Assembly: GCA_964575605.1 (NCBI GenBank)
Contig: CAZNRN010000006.1
Location: 90,570-154,569 of the forward strand
DNA: 64,000 bases
DNA from: JAPWJZ01 sp964575605
GTDB taxonomy: Bacteria; Pseudomonadota; Alphaproteobacteria; Micavibrionales; UBA2020
Direction of reading: 5' to 3'
Shown: positions 16,659-25,928 of the stretch, piece by piece
How positions within the stretch are numbered: position 1 is the first letter of the stretch
Layout of the letters: each line of letters opens with the position of its first letter
The notes under the pieces: generated by a model
Seen by the model: only the letters and a program-made list of their open reading frames with translations
What the model was told of the DNA's origin: nothing
The model's database searches: none
Program-made: the position numbers and the translations under genes

Positions 16659-18581
16659 CTATGCAATAGTCCCCTGCTGTGGCAGTTCCACCGTCACCCA
16701 GTTCTGCCCCCGCGTCTGGAAACTGATGCCGCCCTGCATATTGGCCTGCTCGAGGCCTTTCGCAAATCCCTGCATCATGTCCTGACGCATTTGTAGCGGC
16801 AGGGCCTCGCCGCTGCGGAAGATAAGGTCGAGCCTGCGCTGGCGCATCAACCCGTCCAGCTGCAAATCACCCATGCGCGAGAGGTGCAGGTTGAGGATAA
16901 AACGGGTCGAGGGTTTCGTGCCGCCCGCGTTTTCTTCCTTCTCCTGCTCGTCCTGCTGGCGGCGGATGAAGAATTGCAGCTGGCTGAGGTTTTCATCATG
17001 CAGCATGGGCATCTGTATCATGCGCCATTCGCCCGCCACGGTTTCCTTGGCCTGCGCGGCCAGCTTGACGAAATCGCCGGACAGGCGGTCGGCCAGCGTC
17101 GATTTTCCGTTGCTGCGCAGCGTATCCAGCATATTGCCGCCCAGCCAGCTTTCGACCGATCCCTGCCGCAGCGCGGCGAGGAAGAAGAGCGCCGTGGGCA
17201 CCAGCCGCGGCGCAGGCGATGGCAGGGTGTTGCGCAGCGCCTGCCCCGCGGCGGAATAGGCGGGCAGCGCCTCCAGCGTTTCGTCGAGCGCGGGCCAGTT
17301 GAAGCCGCCGAACCCGCCGCCCTGCGGCGCGCCTGCCTGCAGCGCTTCCATGGCCTGTTGCGCGGTCAGGGGCGTGGCTTCAAACAGCACGGTGCTGCCG
17401 ATCTCGACGCTGGCGGGCATTTTCATGATAAAGCGGCTTTCGCCCCAGCGGATGACGGGGAAGCCGTTTTCGGTGATGGATTCGACTTCGCCCTGCAGCG
17501 GCACAGGTTGGCCCTGCGGCGGCGGCGGAACAGGCGCGCCCTGCGGCGTGACAGAAATGATTTTTATCTGGTGCAGGTTTTGCGGCATTAATCCTGCGAA
17601 GGGCGAGGCGGCTGATTGAGACTGCGGCATCTGTGCCGCCATCATCAGGCGCATCAGCCCCGCCACGGGCAATCCGGCGCCCTGCTGCGCCTCGAGCGCG
17701 GGCAGCAGGCCCTGTAATGTCGACAGTACCTGCTGCGGTGATGGAGGTCTGGGCCCATCGCCCGCCAGCGGCCTTGCAGGGGCGGGCGACGTGCGCAAGA
17801 TCAGCTCCGCCTCGGATGTTCCGGTTTCGGCCGTCGCAGCGGGATCAACGGCGGGCTGCGGCTGTAACAGCACGCGCTGGGCGGGCTGGGGCAGGGCTGT
17901 AATCACATCCGGCCGCGCAAGGTATTCAAGCACGGCCTGCTGCTGCGCGGGCGGCAGGGATTGCAGGGCCCTGTAAAGGTCGGGCGCCGTCGCCAGCTTC
18001 ATGATGATATCGGGCGGCAGCGGCAGCGGCTGCGGCAGGCGCTGCAGGTCGTAAACCTGCAATTGCTCCAGCACCTGTGAGGCCTGTTGCAATGTCGGCT
18101 GCTGCGCGGCAGGTTGCGGCGGCGGCGCGGTTTCCTCGGCCAGCAGGATGGCGACGGCGGTATCGCCCGCCTTCAGCGGCGGTGCGGGCGGCGGGATGAT
18201 TTTTTGTAGTGTTTCGAGGGCTTCCTGTTCTTCCCTCAGTAATGTAATGGTGGCCAGCGTCTGGCCCTTGTCGGCATAAAGCTCCACCACCACATCTTCG
18301 CCGGGCGGCAAAGGCTGGTCGGTTTTGACGGTTATCTGCCCACGCTGTGTGGCGATGCGCAGTTCCTGTCGCTTGCTGTCGTAGGAAATAACGTGGCCTT
18401 CGAGTTTTTCACGCTTCTGTGGTTTTTCGAGGCCCGAGGGCGCCTGCTTCACCGGCGCATCGGTCAGCATGCGGAGCGGGGAGGGCGGCGAGACAGGGCC
18501 GGCCTGCCCTTTTTGGCCCTGCGTGGTCGTCACGGAAAGGACGGAAACGGGCTTCGGCGGCGGGATTTTTGAATCGCTCAT
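16659..18581 (-). CDS. FliK-like, proline/glutamine-rich protein
   Basis: 640 residues with long Pro/Gln/Ala-rich stretches (about 120-370) and a more ordered C-terminus (RFILNLHLSRMGDLQLDGLMRQRRLDLIFRS) that resembles the FliK C-terminal hook-length domain, in which a Leu-rich strand reads lxlxPxxLGxlxv. It is the last gene of the fliF operon. A more canonical FliK is encoded at 39281-40660, so this one may be a divergent paralogue or another flagellar ruler-like or membrane-associated protein. No signal peptide or membrane segment is seen. Confidence 0.6.
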   Translation of the reverse strand: MSDSKIPPPKPVSVLSVTTTQGQKGQAGPVSPPSPLRMLTDAPVKQAPSGLEKPQKREKLEGHVISYDSKRQELRIATQRGQITVKTDQPLPPGEDVVVELYADKGQTLATITLLREEQEALETLQKIIPPPAPPLKAGDTAVAILLAEETAPPPQPAAQQPTLQQASQVLEQLQVYDLQRLPQPLPLPPDIIMKLATAPDLYRALQSLPPAQQQAVLEYLARPDVITALPQPAQRVLLQPQPAVDPAATAETGTSEAELILRTSPAPARPLAGDGPRPPSPQQVLSTLQGLLPALEAQQGAGLPVAGLMRLMMAAQMPQSQSAASPFAGLMPQNLHQIKIISVTPQGAPVPPPPQGQPVPLQGEVESITENGFPVIRWGESRFIMKMPASVEIGSTVLFEATPLTAQQAMEALQAGAPQGGGFGGFNWPALDETLEALPAYSAAGQALRNTLPSPAPRLVPTALFFLAALRQGSVESWLGGNMLDTLRSNGKSTLADRLSGDFVKLAAQAKETVAGEWRMIQMPMLHDENLSQLQFFIRRQQDEQEKEENAGGTKPSTRFILNLHLSRMGDLQLDGLMRQRRLDLIFRSGEALPLQMRQDMMQGFAKGLEQANMQGGISFQTRGQNWVTVELPQQGTIA

Positions 18582-18594
18582 GCCGCCCCCATCA

Positions 18595-19392
18595 CTATCT
18601 CGGCGCTTCGGCCATCAGCCGCGCCGCGATATTTTCGACATCCTGCGCGGTTTCGGAGGTGGGCGAGCGCGTCAGGAAGGGCGTCTGCGCGCGGATCGCC
18701 TCGCGCACCTTTTTATCGAGACGGATGATGCCCAGCAGCGGCGGCGAGAGTTTCAGGAAGTTCTTGCAGGCCTTGAGGATGCTGTTATAGGTGGCTTCGC
18801 CTTCTTTCAGGTCGTCCGACTGGTTGACGACGACGCGGATGCCGTCGCCGTGGCCGGCGTTGTGGCTCAGCTTGATAAAGGCATAGGCGTCGGTCAGCGA
18901 CGTGGGCTCGTTCGTGGTGACGACAATTGCGGTGTCGGCCGCGGCCGCCATGAAACGCACGGTGCGATCGATACCTGCGCCCAAGTCGATGATGGCGACG
19001 TCGTAGTTTTTAAGGCTGCCGCGAATTTGCTCGACCAGCTCCGAAAGTCTTGGCAAGGGGAGCGCCGCGAGCGAACCATGGCCGGAGCGTCCGGCGACGA
19101 CGTCGAAACCGCCGTCCTCGTATTTCTCGATCACGCGGTCCATGGGCAGGTTGCCCTCGATGACATCGTTCAGGTCGTGTTTCGCCATCAGGCCCAGCTG
19201 CACGTCGATGTTCGCCAGCCCCAAATCGCCGTCGAACAACAGGACGCGTTTGCCCTGTTTGGCGAGTGACTGCGCAAGCGTGATCGAAAACCATGTCTTG
19301 CCCACGCCGCCCTTGCCCGAGGCGACGGCGATCAGGCGCTTGGGCGAGGCGCCGGAGGTTTTCACGGGGGGCTTGTCGGTTTTGGTGGTCAT
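18595..19392 (-). CDS. flhG: Flagellar number regulator FlhG (MinD-like ATPase)
   Basis: 265 residues: deviant Walker A SGKGGVGKTWFSITLA (about 26-41), LLFDGDLGLANIDVQLGL (switch I), and the IIDLGAGID switch II region. This is the MinD/ParA type specific to FlhG/FleN. It limits flagellum number by acting on FlhF and, in many species, on the flagellar master regulator. It is preceded by flhF with a four-base ATGA overlap (19389-19392), the standard pairing. Confidence 0.93.
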   Translation of the reverse strand: MTTKTDKPPVKTSGASPKRLIAVASGKGGVGKTWFSITLAQSLAKQGKRVLLFDGDLGLANIDVQLGLMAKHDLNDVIEGNLPMDRVIEKYEDGGFDVVAGRSGHGSLAALPLPRLSELVEQIRGSLKNYDVAIIDLGAGIDRTVRFMAAAADTAIVVTTNEPTSLTDAYAFIKLSHNAGHGDGIRVVVNQSDDLKEGEATYNSILKACKNFLKLSPPLLGIIRLDKKVREAIRAQTPFLTRSPTSETAQDVENIAARLMAEAPR

Positions 19393-20375
19393 CGCTTGCC
19401 TCTCTTCTCCGCTTTCGCGGGCTTGGCGGATTTCTTGGGCGTGTAGGGTATCAGGAAACCCGCGAGTATATCGGGCGTCATCATGGTAATGCCGTCGGCC
19501 ACCTGCGGCGTATGGCTCGCTTCGCCGAAGCTCAATCCGCCCTTGTCGGCGGCGGCGAGAATACCGCCGATACGGCGCGCGAAATCGAGGCGCGTGGGGA
19601 TCAGGCGGCGGACGCCAAGGATGTCGAAGGTCATCGCGATCTCGGCGCTTTCCTCGGCGTCGAAGCCCGCGGGCAGCACCAGCGCGCTTTCGACCTTGGC
19701 CGCCATGATCAGGCGCGCCAGCGTCTTCATTTCCTGCGGGTCGAAGGGGTTGAGTCCGCCGGTGTCGATGATAACCGGGCCCTCCACATCGGCGAGGACG
19801 GATTTCAGTGTTTTTGCGTCTTCGGCCTGGAATAATTTCAGCCCGAGGATATCGAGGAAGGCGGAGAGCTGCTCCACCCCGCCCGCGCGGGCGATATCGG
19901 TGGTGATGACAGCCGGTTTTTCGTCGTTCATCACGGCGCGCGCGGCCAGCTTGGCGGCCATCAGCGTTTTTCCCGCGCCCGGCGGGCCGACCAGCATCAG
20001 CGGGGCCTCGCCTGCATAGGCGTCGTCGAAATCGAAGGTCTTGTTCAGCGCCTTTGCCAGCGTCTCTTTCGGATCGTTGCTGGCCACCATGATGGCGTTG
20101 GAGATGATTTTCTCGCTCACGACGCCGGGCACACGGTGTTTCAGCATGGTATCGGTGATGATCTCCAGCACCTCTTCCTCGCTGAAGAGGTCGTCGCGCC
20201 CGGCAATCGCCAGCGCCTCGGCGAAATCGGGGTTTTGCTGCTCGACCGCCGCGGTCACGCGGATGCCGCCCGCTACCTCGCGGGAATTCACGATAATCGC
20301 GTCGTCGCCCAGTGCCTCTTTAATCTGGCGCATGGCGTCGGTCATCGATTTGGCCTGGAAGGTTTTAAGGCGCAT
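19389..20375 (-). CDS. flhF: Flagellar SRP-type GTPase FlhF
   Basis: 328 residues. The N-terminus MRLKTFQAKSMTDAMRQIKEALGDDAIIVNSREV is the typical FlhF B-domain start. The NG GTPase part has Walker A LVGPPGAGKTLMAAKLA, ITTDIARAGGVEQL and a degenerate IIDTGG (G3) motif. FlhF directs the flagellum to the pole. A basic C-terminal tail (PKKSAKPAKAEKRGKR) follows. The protein is shorter than many FlhF proteins because the linker between the B and NG domains is brief. Confidence 0.92.
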   Translation of the reverse strand: MRLKTFQAKSMTDAMRQIKEALGDDAIIVNSREVAGGIRVTAAVEQQNPDFAEALAIAGRDDLFSEEEVLEIITDTMLKHRVPGVVSEKIISNAIMVASNDPKETLAKALNKTFDFDDAYAGEAPLMLVGPPGAGKTLMAAKLAARAVMNDEKPAVITTDIARAGGVEQLSAFLDILGLKLFQAEDAKTLKSVLADVEGPVIIDTGGLNPFDPQEMKTLARLIMAAKVESALVLPAGFDAEESAEIAMTFDILGVRRLIPTRLDFARRIGGILAAADKGGLSFGEASHTPQVADGITMMTPDILAGFLIPYTPKKSAKPAKAEKRGKR

Positions 20376-20387
20376 AGCGTTTTACTG

Positions 20388-22481
20388 TCAGCTTATCTGG
20401 GCAAGGGTGCGGATTTTGGCGCGCGGGTGGATTTCGTTCTGCGACATGATGGTCGTCTGCGGGCGGAAGCGTTCGATGATCGAGCGCACATAGGGGCGGA
20501 TGCCCGGGCTGGTCAGCAGGACGGGGCTTTCGCCCTTCATCGCCATGTCTTCATAAGTGGCGCGCACAGACTGGATGAACTGCTGCAGGCGCGTGGGCGG
20601 CATGGCCAGCTGCTTGTCTTCGCCCTGTCCCACCAGCGATTCCGCGAAGGCCTGTTCCCAGTCGCCCGAGAGCGTGATAAGCGGCAGGAAGCCCTGCCTG
20701 TTGCTGTGCTGGTCGCAGAGCTGGCGGGCGAGGCGGGAGCGCGTGTGTTCTGTAATGAGCGTGATGTTGTTGGTAAAGCCCGTCGCCTCGGCAACGCCTT
20801 CCAGAATGGTGGGCAGGTCGCGGATGGAAACGCGCTCGCCGACCAGGTTCTGCAATACGCGCTGCAGGCCGGTGACGGTGATTTTGGACGGAATGATGTC
20901 GGAGACCAGTTTCTGGTGCGGCTTGGCCAGTTCGTCCAGCAGCTTCTGCGTCTCGGCGTAGGAGAGCAGGTCCTGCATGTTGTCTTTGATAATCTCGGTG
21001 ATATGCGTGGTGATGACGGTGGCGGGGTCGACCACGGTATAGCCCTTGAACTGCGCTTCCTCGCGGTATTCGGGGTTGATCCACATCGCGGGCAGGCCAA
21101 AGGTCGGCTCGCGCGTCGCCTCGCCCGGCAGCTCGATCTTGTCGCCCGAGGGGTTCATGCAGAGCAGCATGTCGGGGCGGATATCGCCGCGGCCGGCCTC
21201 GATTTCCTTGATGCGCACGATGTAGGAGTTAGCCTGCAGCTGCAGGTTATCCTGCAAGCGCACCGAGGGCAGGATGAAGCCCATGTCTTCCGCCAGCTGG
21301 CGGCGCAGGCCCTTGATCTGGTCGGTCAGGCGGCCCTTTTCGGGGTTATTGACCAGCGGCAGCAGGCCGTAGCCCAGCTCGACGCGGATATTGTCGATAG
21401 CGAGCGCCTTCGAAATCGGCTCTTCCGCGACGGGCGCCTTCGTGGCGGCGGTTTTTTCCGCCTCGATCTTGTCGAACTCGACTTTTTTGCGGCTGGCGAG
21501 AGTCTGGTAGCCCAGGAAACCGGCGGTGGCCGACATGATCAGGAAGGGCAGGGCCGGGATGCCCGGCACCACGGCCAGCGCCGCCATGAGGACGGATGAC
21601 AGGATGAGCGCCTGCGGGAAGCGCGAGAGCTGCGCGAAGAGCGCCTTTTCCGTCGAGCCGGAGACGCCCGCCTTGGAGACAAGCAGGCCCGAGGCGACCG
21701 AGACGATGAGCGCCGGGATTTGGGTGACAAGGCCGTCGCCGATGGTCAGGTGGGTGTAGAAGTTTGCCGCGTCCTCGAACGACAGGTCTTTTTGCACCAT
21801 GCCGATGATGATGCCGGCGATAACGTTGATAAAGACGATCAGCAGGCCCGCGATGGCGTCGCCGCGCACGAATTTCGCGGCGCCGTCCATGGAGCCGAAG
21901 AAGGTGCTTTCCTGTTCCAGCTGGCTGCGGCGGAGGCGGGCTTCGCTCTCGTTGATCAGGCCGGAGGACAGGTCGGCGTCGATCGCCATCTGCTTGCCGG
22001 GCATGGCGTCCAGGCTGAAGCGCGCCGCGACTTCGGCGATGCGGCCTGCGCCCTTAGTGATGACGACGAAGTTCACAATTGTCAAAATCGCGAAGACGAT
22101 CACGCCGATGACGAAGTTATCCTGCATCACGAAACCGCCGAAGGCCTCGATGACATGGCCCGCCGCATCCTTGCCCTCATGCCCGTGCGCCAGAATGAGG
22201 CGCGAGGAAGCAAGGTTAAGCGCAAGGCGGATCATGGTCGCGACCAGCAGGATAGTGGGGAAGGAGCTGAGGTCGAGGGGTTTCTCGATAAACAAGGTGG
22301 TCATCAGGATGAGGACCGACAAAGTGAGCGAGAGCGCGAGAGAGGCGTCGAGCAGCCAGGAAGGCATGGGAAGCACCAGCACCATCAGGATGCCGATGAT
22401 GCCGATGGCGAAAACGATGTCGCCTCTTATCCTCATGCCGCCTTTTGCCCCTCCGATTGATTCAGTGCCTGTCTCGGCCAT
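20388..22481 (-). CDS. flhA: Flagellar export gate protein FlhA
   Basis: 697 residues, full length for the family. The N-terminal half holds about eight membrane segments (VFAIGIIGILMVLVLPM, then LALSLTLSVLILMTTLFI, and so on) with the FHIPEP-type loop region VVITKGAGRIAEVAARFSLDAMPGKQMAID. The C-terminal half is the cytosolic FlhA ring domain (ELGYGLLPLV, MLCMNPSG). It forms the nonameric proton-driven export gate. Its start is five bases from the flbD stop, and flhF follows. Confidence 0.96.
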   Translation of the reverse strand: MAETGTESIGGAKGGMRIRGDIVFAIGIIGILMVLVLPMPSWLLDASLALSLTLSVLILMTTLFIEKPLDLSSFPTILLVATMIRLALNLASSRLILAHGHEGKDAAGHVIEAFGGFVMQDNFVIGVIVFAILTIVNFVVITKGAGRIAEVAARFSLDAMPGKQMAIDADLSSGLINESEARLRRSQLEQESTFFGSMDGAAKFVRGDAIAGLLIVFINVIAGIIIGMVQKDLSFEDAANFYTHLTIGDGLVTQIPALIVSVASGLLVSKAGVSGSTEKALFAQLSRFPQALILSSVLMAALAVVPGIPALPFLIMSATAGFLGYQTLASRKKVEFDKIEAEKTAATKAPVAEEPISKALAIDNIRVELGYGLLPLVNNPEKGRLTDQIKGLRRQLAEDMGFILPSVRLQDNLQLQANSYIVRIKEIEAGRGDIRPDMLLCMNPSGDKIELPGEATREPTFGLPAMWINPEYREEAQFKGYTVVDPATVITTHITEIIKDNMQDLLSYAETQKLLDELAKPHQKLVSDIIPSKITVTGLQRVLQNLVGERVSIRDLPTILEGVAEATGFTNNITLITEHTRSRLARQLCDQHSNRQGFLPLITLSGDWEQAFAESLVGQGEDKQLAMPPTRLQQFIQSVRATYEDMAMKGESPVLLTSPGIRPYVRSIIERFRPQTTIMSQNEIHPRAKIRTLAQIS

Positions 22482-22486
22482 TTACG

Positions 22487-23845
22487 TCAGCCCCCGCCCG
22501 GCACGGCAAGGCCGGCGTCGCCGTATTCTTTAAGCTTGTTCCGCAGCGTACGGATTGAAATGCCGAGGATATTGGCCGCATGTGTGCGGTTACCAAGGCA
22601 GTGGTCAAGCGTGTTCAAAATCAATTCGCGCTCCACATCCGCGACAGTGCGGCCGACGAGCGCAGGCTGCGCGCCGGAGGCAGAGGCCGCCGATTTTTCA
22701 GCGGTTTTTGCGGCGGCGACGGCGGTCTGTGCGGCGGTGGCGGCCTTCTGCCCCGCGAGCATCACGGCCGTGGGCTCGATCTCGTCGTCCTGGCTGACGA
22801 GGATGGCGCGGTGCATGGTGTTTTCCAGCTCGCGCACGTTACCCTGCCAGTGGTGTGATTTCAGCTTTTCCTCGGTCGCGGCGGCCAGTTTTTTGTGCGC
22901 GATGCCGTTCTGCTCGCTGTATTTGTCGGCGAACATGCGGGCCAGCGGCACGATGTCGGAGGGTCGCTCGCGCAAGGCGGGCAGCGCGAGGTTGATGACG
23001 TTGAGGCGGAAGTAAAGATCTTCCCTGAACTTGCCTTCCTTCACCGCCTGTTCCATGTCGCGGTTGGAGGTGGCGATGAGGCGGATGTCGACCTTGACAG
23101 GCGTATTGCCGCCGATGCGGTCGATGACGCGTTCCTGGATGGCGCGCAGCAGCTTTGCCTGCAGGGAGGGGTGCATTTCGCTCACCTCGTCGAGCAGCAG
23201 CGTACCGCCGTTCGCTTCCTCGAACTTGCCGAGGCGCCTTGCGACGGCGCCGGTGAAAGCGCCCTTTTCATGGCCGAACAATTCCGATTCCAGCAGGCTT
23301 TCGGGAATGGCGGCGCAGTTGAGCGAGATAAAGGGCCCCGCCGCGCGCTTGCTTTTCTGGTGGATGTAGCGGGACATCACTTCCTTACCGGTGCCGCTTT
23401 CGCCCGTGATCAGCACAGTGGCGTCGGATGGCGCGATGCGGTCGGCTATCTGCAGAACGGCCTTCATCGACGGGTCGCCCGCGATCATGGTGTTGTTTTC
23501 TTCGGCGACGGCCTGCAGCACGGCTGCGATCAGTTCGGCGTTCGGGGGCAGGGGGATGTATTCCTTCGCGCCCGCCTTGATGGCCTTCACGGCGGCGCTG
23601 GTGTCGTTGCTGATGCCGCAGGCGACGACGGGCATGACGAAGCGTTCGGCCTTCAGCTGTTCGATAAGGCTAGCGATGTCCTGCTTGACGTCGACCATCA
23701 ACAGGTCGGCGCCCTTGCCGGCGCGCAGCGCGCCCATAGCCTGCTCGACGTCTTCGGTATGCGTGACCTTTGCCCCGCGGCTGATGGCGAGTTTGCCGGC
23801 GGTGCTGATTTGGCCGTTAAGGCTGCCAACGATCATCAGGCGCAT
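22487..23845 (-). CDS. flbD: Sigma-54 activator FlbD
   Basis: 452 residues: a degenerate receiver (MRLMIVGSLNGQ in place of the usual acidic pair; Asp at the usual site in LLMVDVKQDI), a sigma-54 AAA+ domain with Walker A GESGTGKE, GAFTGA loop, Walker B GGTLLLDEVSEM and GNVRELEN, a linker rich in Ala and Lys, and a Fis-type HTH (GNRTHAANILGISIRTLRNKLKEYG). The degenerate receiver and the place in the fliF operon match Caulobacter FlbD, which activates class III promoters and represses fliF with FliX as its partner. fliX is at 42984. Confidence 0.93.
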   Translation of the reverse strand: MRLMIVGSLNGQISTAGKLAISRGAKVTHTEDVEQAMGALRAGKGADLLMVDVKQDIASLIEQLKAERFVMPVVACGISNDTSAAVKAIKAGAKEYIPLPPNAELIAAVLQAVAEENNTMIAGDPSMKAVLQIADRIAPSDATVLITGESGTGKEVMSRYIHQKSKRAAGPFISLNCAAIPESLLESELFGHEKGAFTGAVARRLGKFEEANGGTLLLDEVSEMHPSLQAKLLRAIQERVIDRIGGNTPVKVDIRLIATSNRDMEQAVKEGKFREDLYFRLNVINLALPALRERPSDIVPLARMFADKYSEQNGIAHKKLAAATEEKLKSHHWQGNVRELENTMHRAILVSQDDEIEPTAVMLAGQKAATAAQTAVAAAKTAEKSAASASGAQPALVGRTVADVERELILNTLDHCLGNRTHAANILGISIRTLRNKLKEYGDAGLAVPGGG

Positions 23846-23873
23846 CGTCTAGTTCCCCGTTCGCTCGATTATA

Positions 23874-24200
23874 TTATTGTCCGCCGCGGTCGGATTTCAC
23901 GATTTCCGTCATCGTCACGCCCAGGCGGTCTTCGACGACGATCACTTCGCCGCGCGCGACCAGGCGGTTATTGACGTAAATGTCGATCGCCTCGCCGACC
24001 TTGCGGTCAAGCTCCACGACCGCGCCGCGGCCGAGCTTCAGCAGCTGGCTCACCTGCATGGTGGATTTGCCCAGCACCGCCGAAATCTGGACGGGGATGT
24101 CGTAAATGGCGTCGATATCCTTTTTGTGGATTTCGGGCATCATCTCCTCGACTTCCTCGAGCACGACGTGCGGGTTTTTCGGGTCTTTCGGGTCTGCCAT
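23874..24200 (-). CDS. fliN: Flagellar motor switch protein FliN
   Basis: 108 residues with a SpoA/FliN C-terminal domain: YDIPVQISAVLGKSTMQVSQLLKLGRGAVVELDRKVGEAIDIYVNNRLVARGEVIVVEDRLGVTMTEIV. It forms the lower C-ring and binds FliH for export and phospho-CheY for switching. The charged N-terminal 30 residues are typical. It sits between fliH and flbD in the fliF operon, and GGAGA precedes the ATG. Confidence 0.95.
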   Translation of the reverse strand: MADPKDPKNPHVVLEEVEEMMPEIHKKDIDAIYDIPVQISAVLGKSTMQVSQLLKLGRGAVVELDRKVGEAIDIYVNNRLVARGEVIVVEDRLGVTMTEIVKSDRGGQ

Positions 24201-24229
24201 CTGTTTTCTCCGGTTTTGTTATATCTGGT

Positions 24230-24880
24230 TTACTTCTTTGTCTCGTCCATCGCAGACTGCATGCCGGCGATGGCCTTGGCGATTTCGGCCTCCACCTGGC
24301 TGAACAGCCGCTCGTATAATCTTTCAGCGCCGCCGTCGGCCCATTCGACGCGCACGTCGCTGGGGGCCATGCTGTCGTCGGACAGCAATATCACCTTGCC
24401 GGCAAAGCCGCGCTCGTGCGCCAGCTGGTCGATATTCAGGCGCAGGGTTTCAAGGTGCATGGTGGGCACGGTGATGGCGATGCGCGGCTCGTCGCGGCGC
24501 GCCTCTACAGCCTTCATGATCACGCGCTCGATTTCCTGCAGCGAATAGCGTTCGGCGAATTGCGGCATCAGCTTGTGGGCGATGCGCATGGCGATTTTGG
24601 TGGCGGACATCATCTGCTGCACTTCGCGCGCATCCTCCTGTGATGCCAGTTTCTCGCAAGCGGCGGCGATGGCGGCCAGCGCCCGGTTGGCCTGTTCGGC
24701 CAGCGCCTGCGTCGCTTCCTTCGCGCCCTCCACCTTGCCCTGCTGCTGCGCCTGCATCTTGGCGACGATCAGCTGTTCTTCGGTAAAGACGGGCTTGGCC
24801 GCTTCCGTCGCGTCCTTGTCGAAGTCGTTCTTGTCGAACAGGAACTTCTTGATGCCGCCGTTGTCAGTAGATGAGCTCAT
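24230..24880 (-). CDS. fliH: FliH-like flagellar export regulator
   Basis: 216 residues from ATG 24880; the frame extends further but the GAAGGA Shine-Dalgarno sits right for this ATG, which lies 17 bases inside fliG. The N-terminal third has VFTEEQLIVAKMQAQQQGKVEGAKEA, the extended helix typical of FliH/FlbE, and the C-terminus has the ADVRVEWADGGAERL strand region. It inhibits and delivers FliI to the export gate through FliN. Confidence 0.85.
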   Translation of the reverse strand: MSSSTDNGGIKKFLFDKNDFDKDATEAAKPVFTEEQLIVAKMQAQQQGKVEGAKEATQALAEQANRALAAIAAACEKLASQEDAREVQQMMSATKIAMRIAHKLMPQFAERYSLQEIERVIMKAVEARRDEPRIAITVPTMHLETLRLNIDQLAHERGFAGKVILLSDDSMAPSDVRVEWADGGAERLYERLFSQVEAEIAKAIAGMQSAMDETKK

Positions 24881-25880
24881 CTTCATCCTTCGAGGTGATG
24901 ATGGTGATCTCGCCGCGCTCGGCAAGGTCCTTGGCCACGGTTACGAGGTGGCCTTGAGACTCTTCGACGTCTTTCAGGCGCACGGGGCCCATCGAGGCCA
25001 TGTCTTCCTTCATGATCTTGGCCGCGCGCTCAGACATGTTCGAGAAGAACAGGTCTTTCATCGCGTCGGTCGCGCCCTTCAGCGCGATGGGCAGTTTTTC
25101 CTTGTCGGCGCTGCGGATGACGGTCTGGATGGCGGACGGGTCGAGGCGGCCGAGGTCCTCGAAGGTGAACATCAGGCTGCGGATCTTCTCGGCGGCGTCG
25201 GGGTTGCGCTCTTCCAGGTTGTTCATGAACTTGGTTTCGGTCGTGCGCTCGAGGTAGTTGAATATCTCGGCCATGATCTCGTGGCTGTCGCGGCGGTTGG
25301 TGCGCGCGAGGTTGGTCATGAATTCGGTGCGCAGCGTGCGCTCGACGTCGTCGAGGACGTCTTTTTGCACCGCTTCCATGCGCAGCATGCGCATGACGAC
25401 TTCCATCGCGAAGCCTTCGGGCAGCAGGGCCAGCACGCGGGCGGCGTGTTCGGGCGTGATTTTCGACAGCACGACCGCGACCGTCTGCGGGTATTCTTTT
25501 TGCAGGTAGTTCGCGAGGATTTCCTCGGAAACGTTCGAGAGTTTCTCCCACATCGTGCGGCCGGCGGGGCCGCGGATTTCTTCCATGATGGAGGAAACCT
25601 TGTCCTTGCCCAGCACCTTTTGCAGGAGGCGCTCGGTCGAATCCATGGTGCCGATGAGCGAGTTGGTGGAGGTCATGTTCTCGGCGAATTCGATGAACAG
25701 GCGCTCGATGACGGTGGAGGAGACCTTGCCGAGGTTCGACATGGTCTGCGAGAGCACGAGGATCTCGTCCTCGTCCAGCTGTTCGAAGATCTTGATTGTG
25801 TATTCCTCGCCCAGCGAGAGAAGCAGGATAGATGCTTTCTCGGTGCCGCTCAGGGTGCGGTAGTCTTCGCGTATGCGCAT
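24864..25880 (-). CDS. fliG: Flagellar motor switch protein FliG
   Basis: 338 residues with all FliG parts: N-terminal GTEKASILLLSLGEEYTIKIFEQLDEDEI, the middle EHAARVLALLPEGFAMEVVMRM, and the C-terminal torque helix with alternating charges (IQTVIRSADKEKLPIALKGATDAMKDLFFSNMSERAAKIMKEDM). It couples stator force to the MS ring. It follows fliF after 48 bases that contain a GGGGG/CCCCC hairpin. Confidence 0.96.
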   Translation of the reverse strand: MRIREDYRTLSGTEKASILLLSLGEEYTIKIFEQLDEDEILVLSQTMSNLGKVSSTVIERLFIEFAENMTSTNSLIGTMDSTERLLQKVLGKDKVSSIMEEIRGPAGRTMWEKLSNVSEEILANYLQKEYPQTVAVVLSKITPEHAARVLALLPEGFAMEVVMRMLRMEAVQKDVLDDVERTLRTEFMTNLARTNRRDSHEIMAEIFNYLERTTETKFMNNLEERNPDAAEKIRSLMFTFEDLGRLDPSAIQTVIRSADKEKLPIALKGATDAMKDLFFSNMSERAAKIMKEDMASMGPVRLKDVEESQGHLVTVAKDLAERGEITIITSKDEDELIY

Positions 25881-25905
25881 TTCAGCTCCCTAATCAATAT
25901 ATCGC

Positions 25906-25922
25906 GGGGGGTCGTTACCCCC
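25906..25922 (-). other. Hairpin between fliF and fliG
   Basis: GGGGG at 25906-25910 pairs with CCCCC at 25918-25922, inside the 48-base fliF-fliG gap. No U-tract follows, so it may tune mRNA processing or stoichiometry rather than terminate. Confidence 0.35.
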
Positions 25923-25928
25923 GGTGTC

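Noticed and set aside
20136..23974. Long plus-strand frames opposite flhF, flhA and flbD
   Set aside because: They are high-GC shadows of the flagellar genes. Their translations have no recognisable domains.
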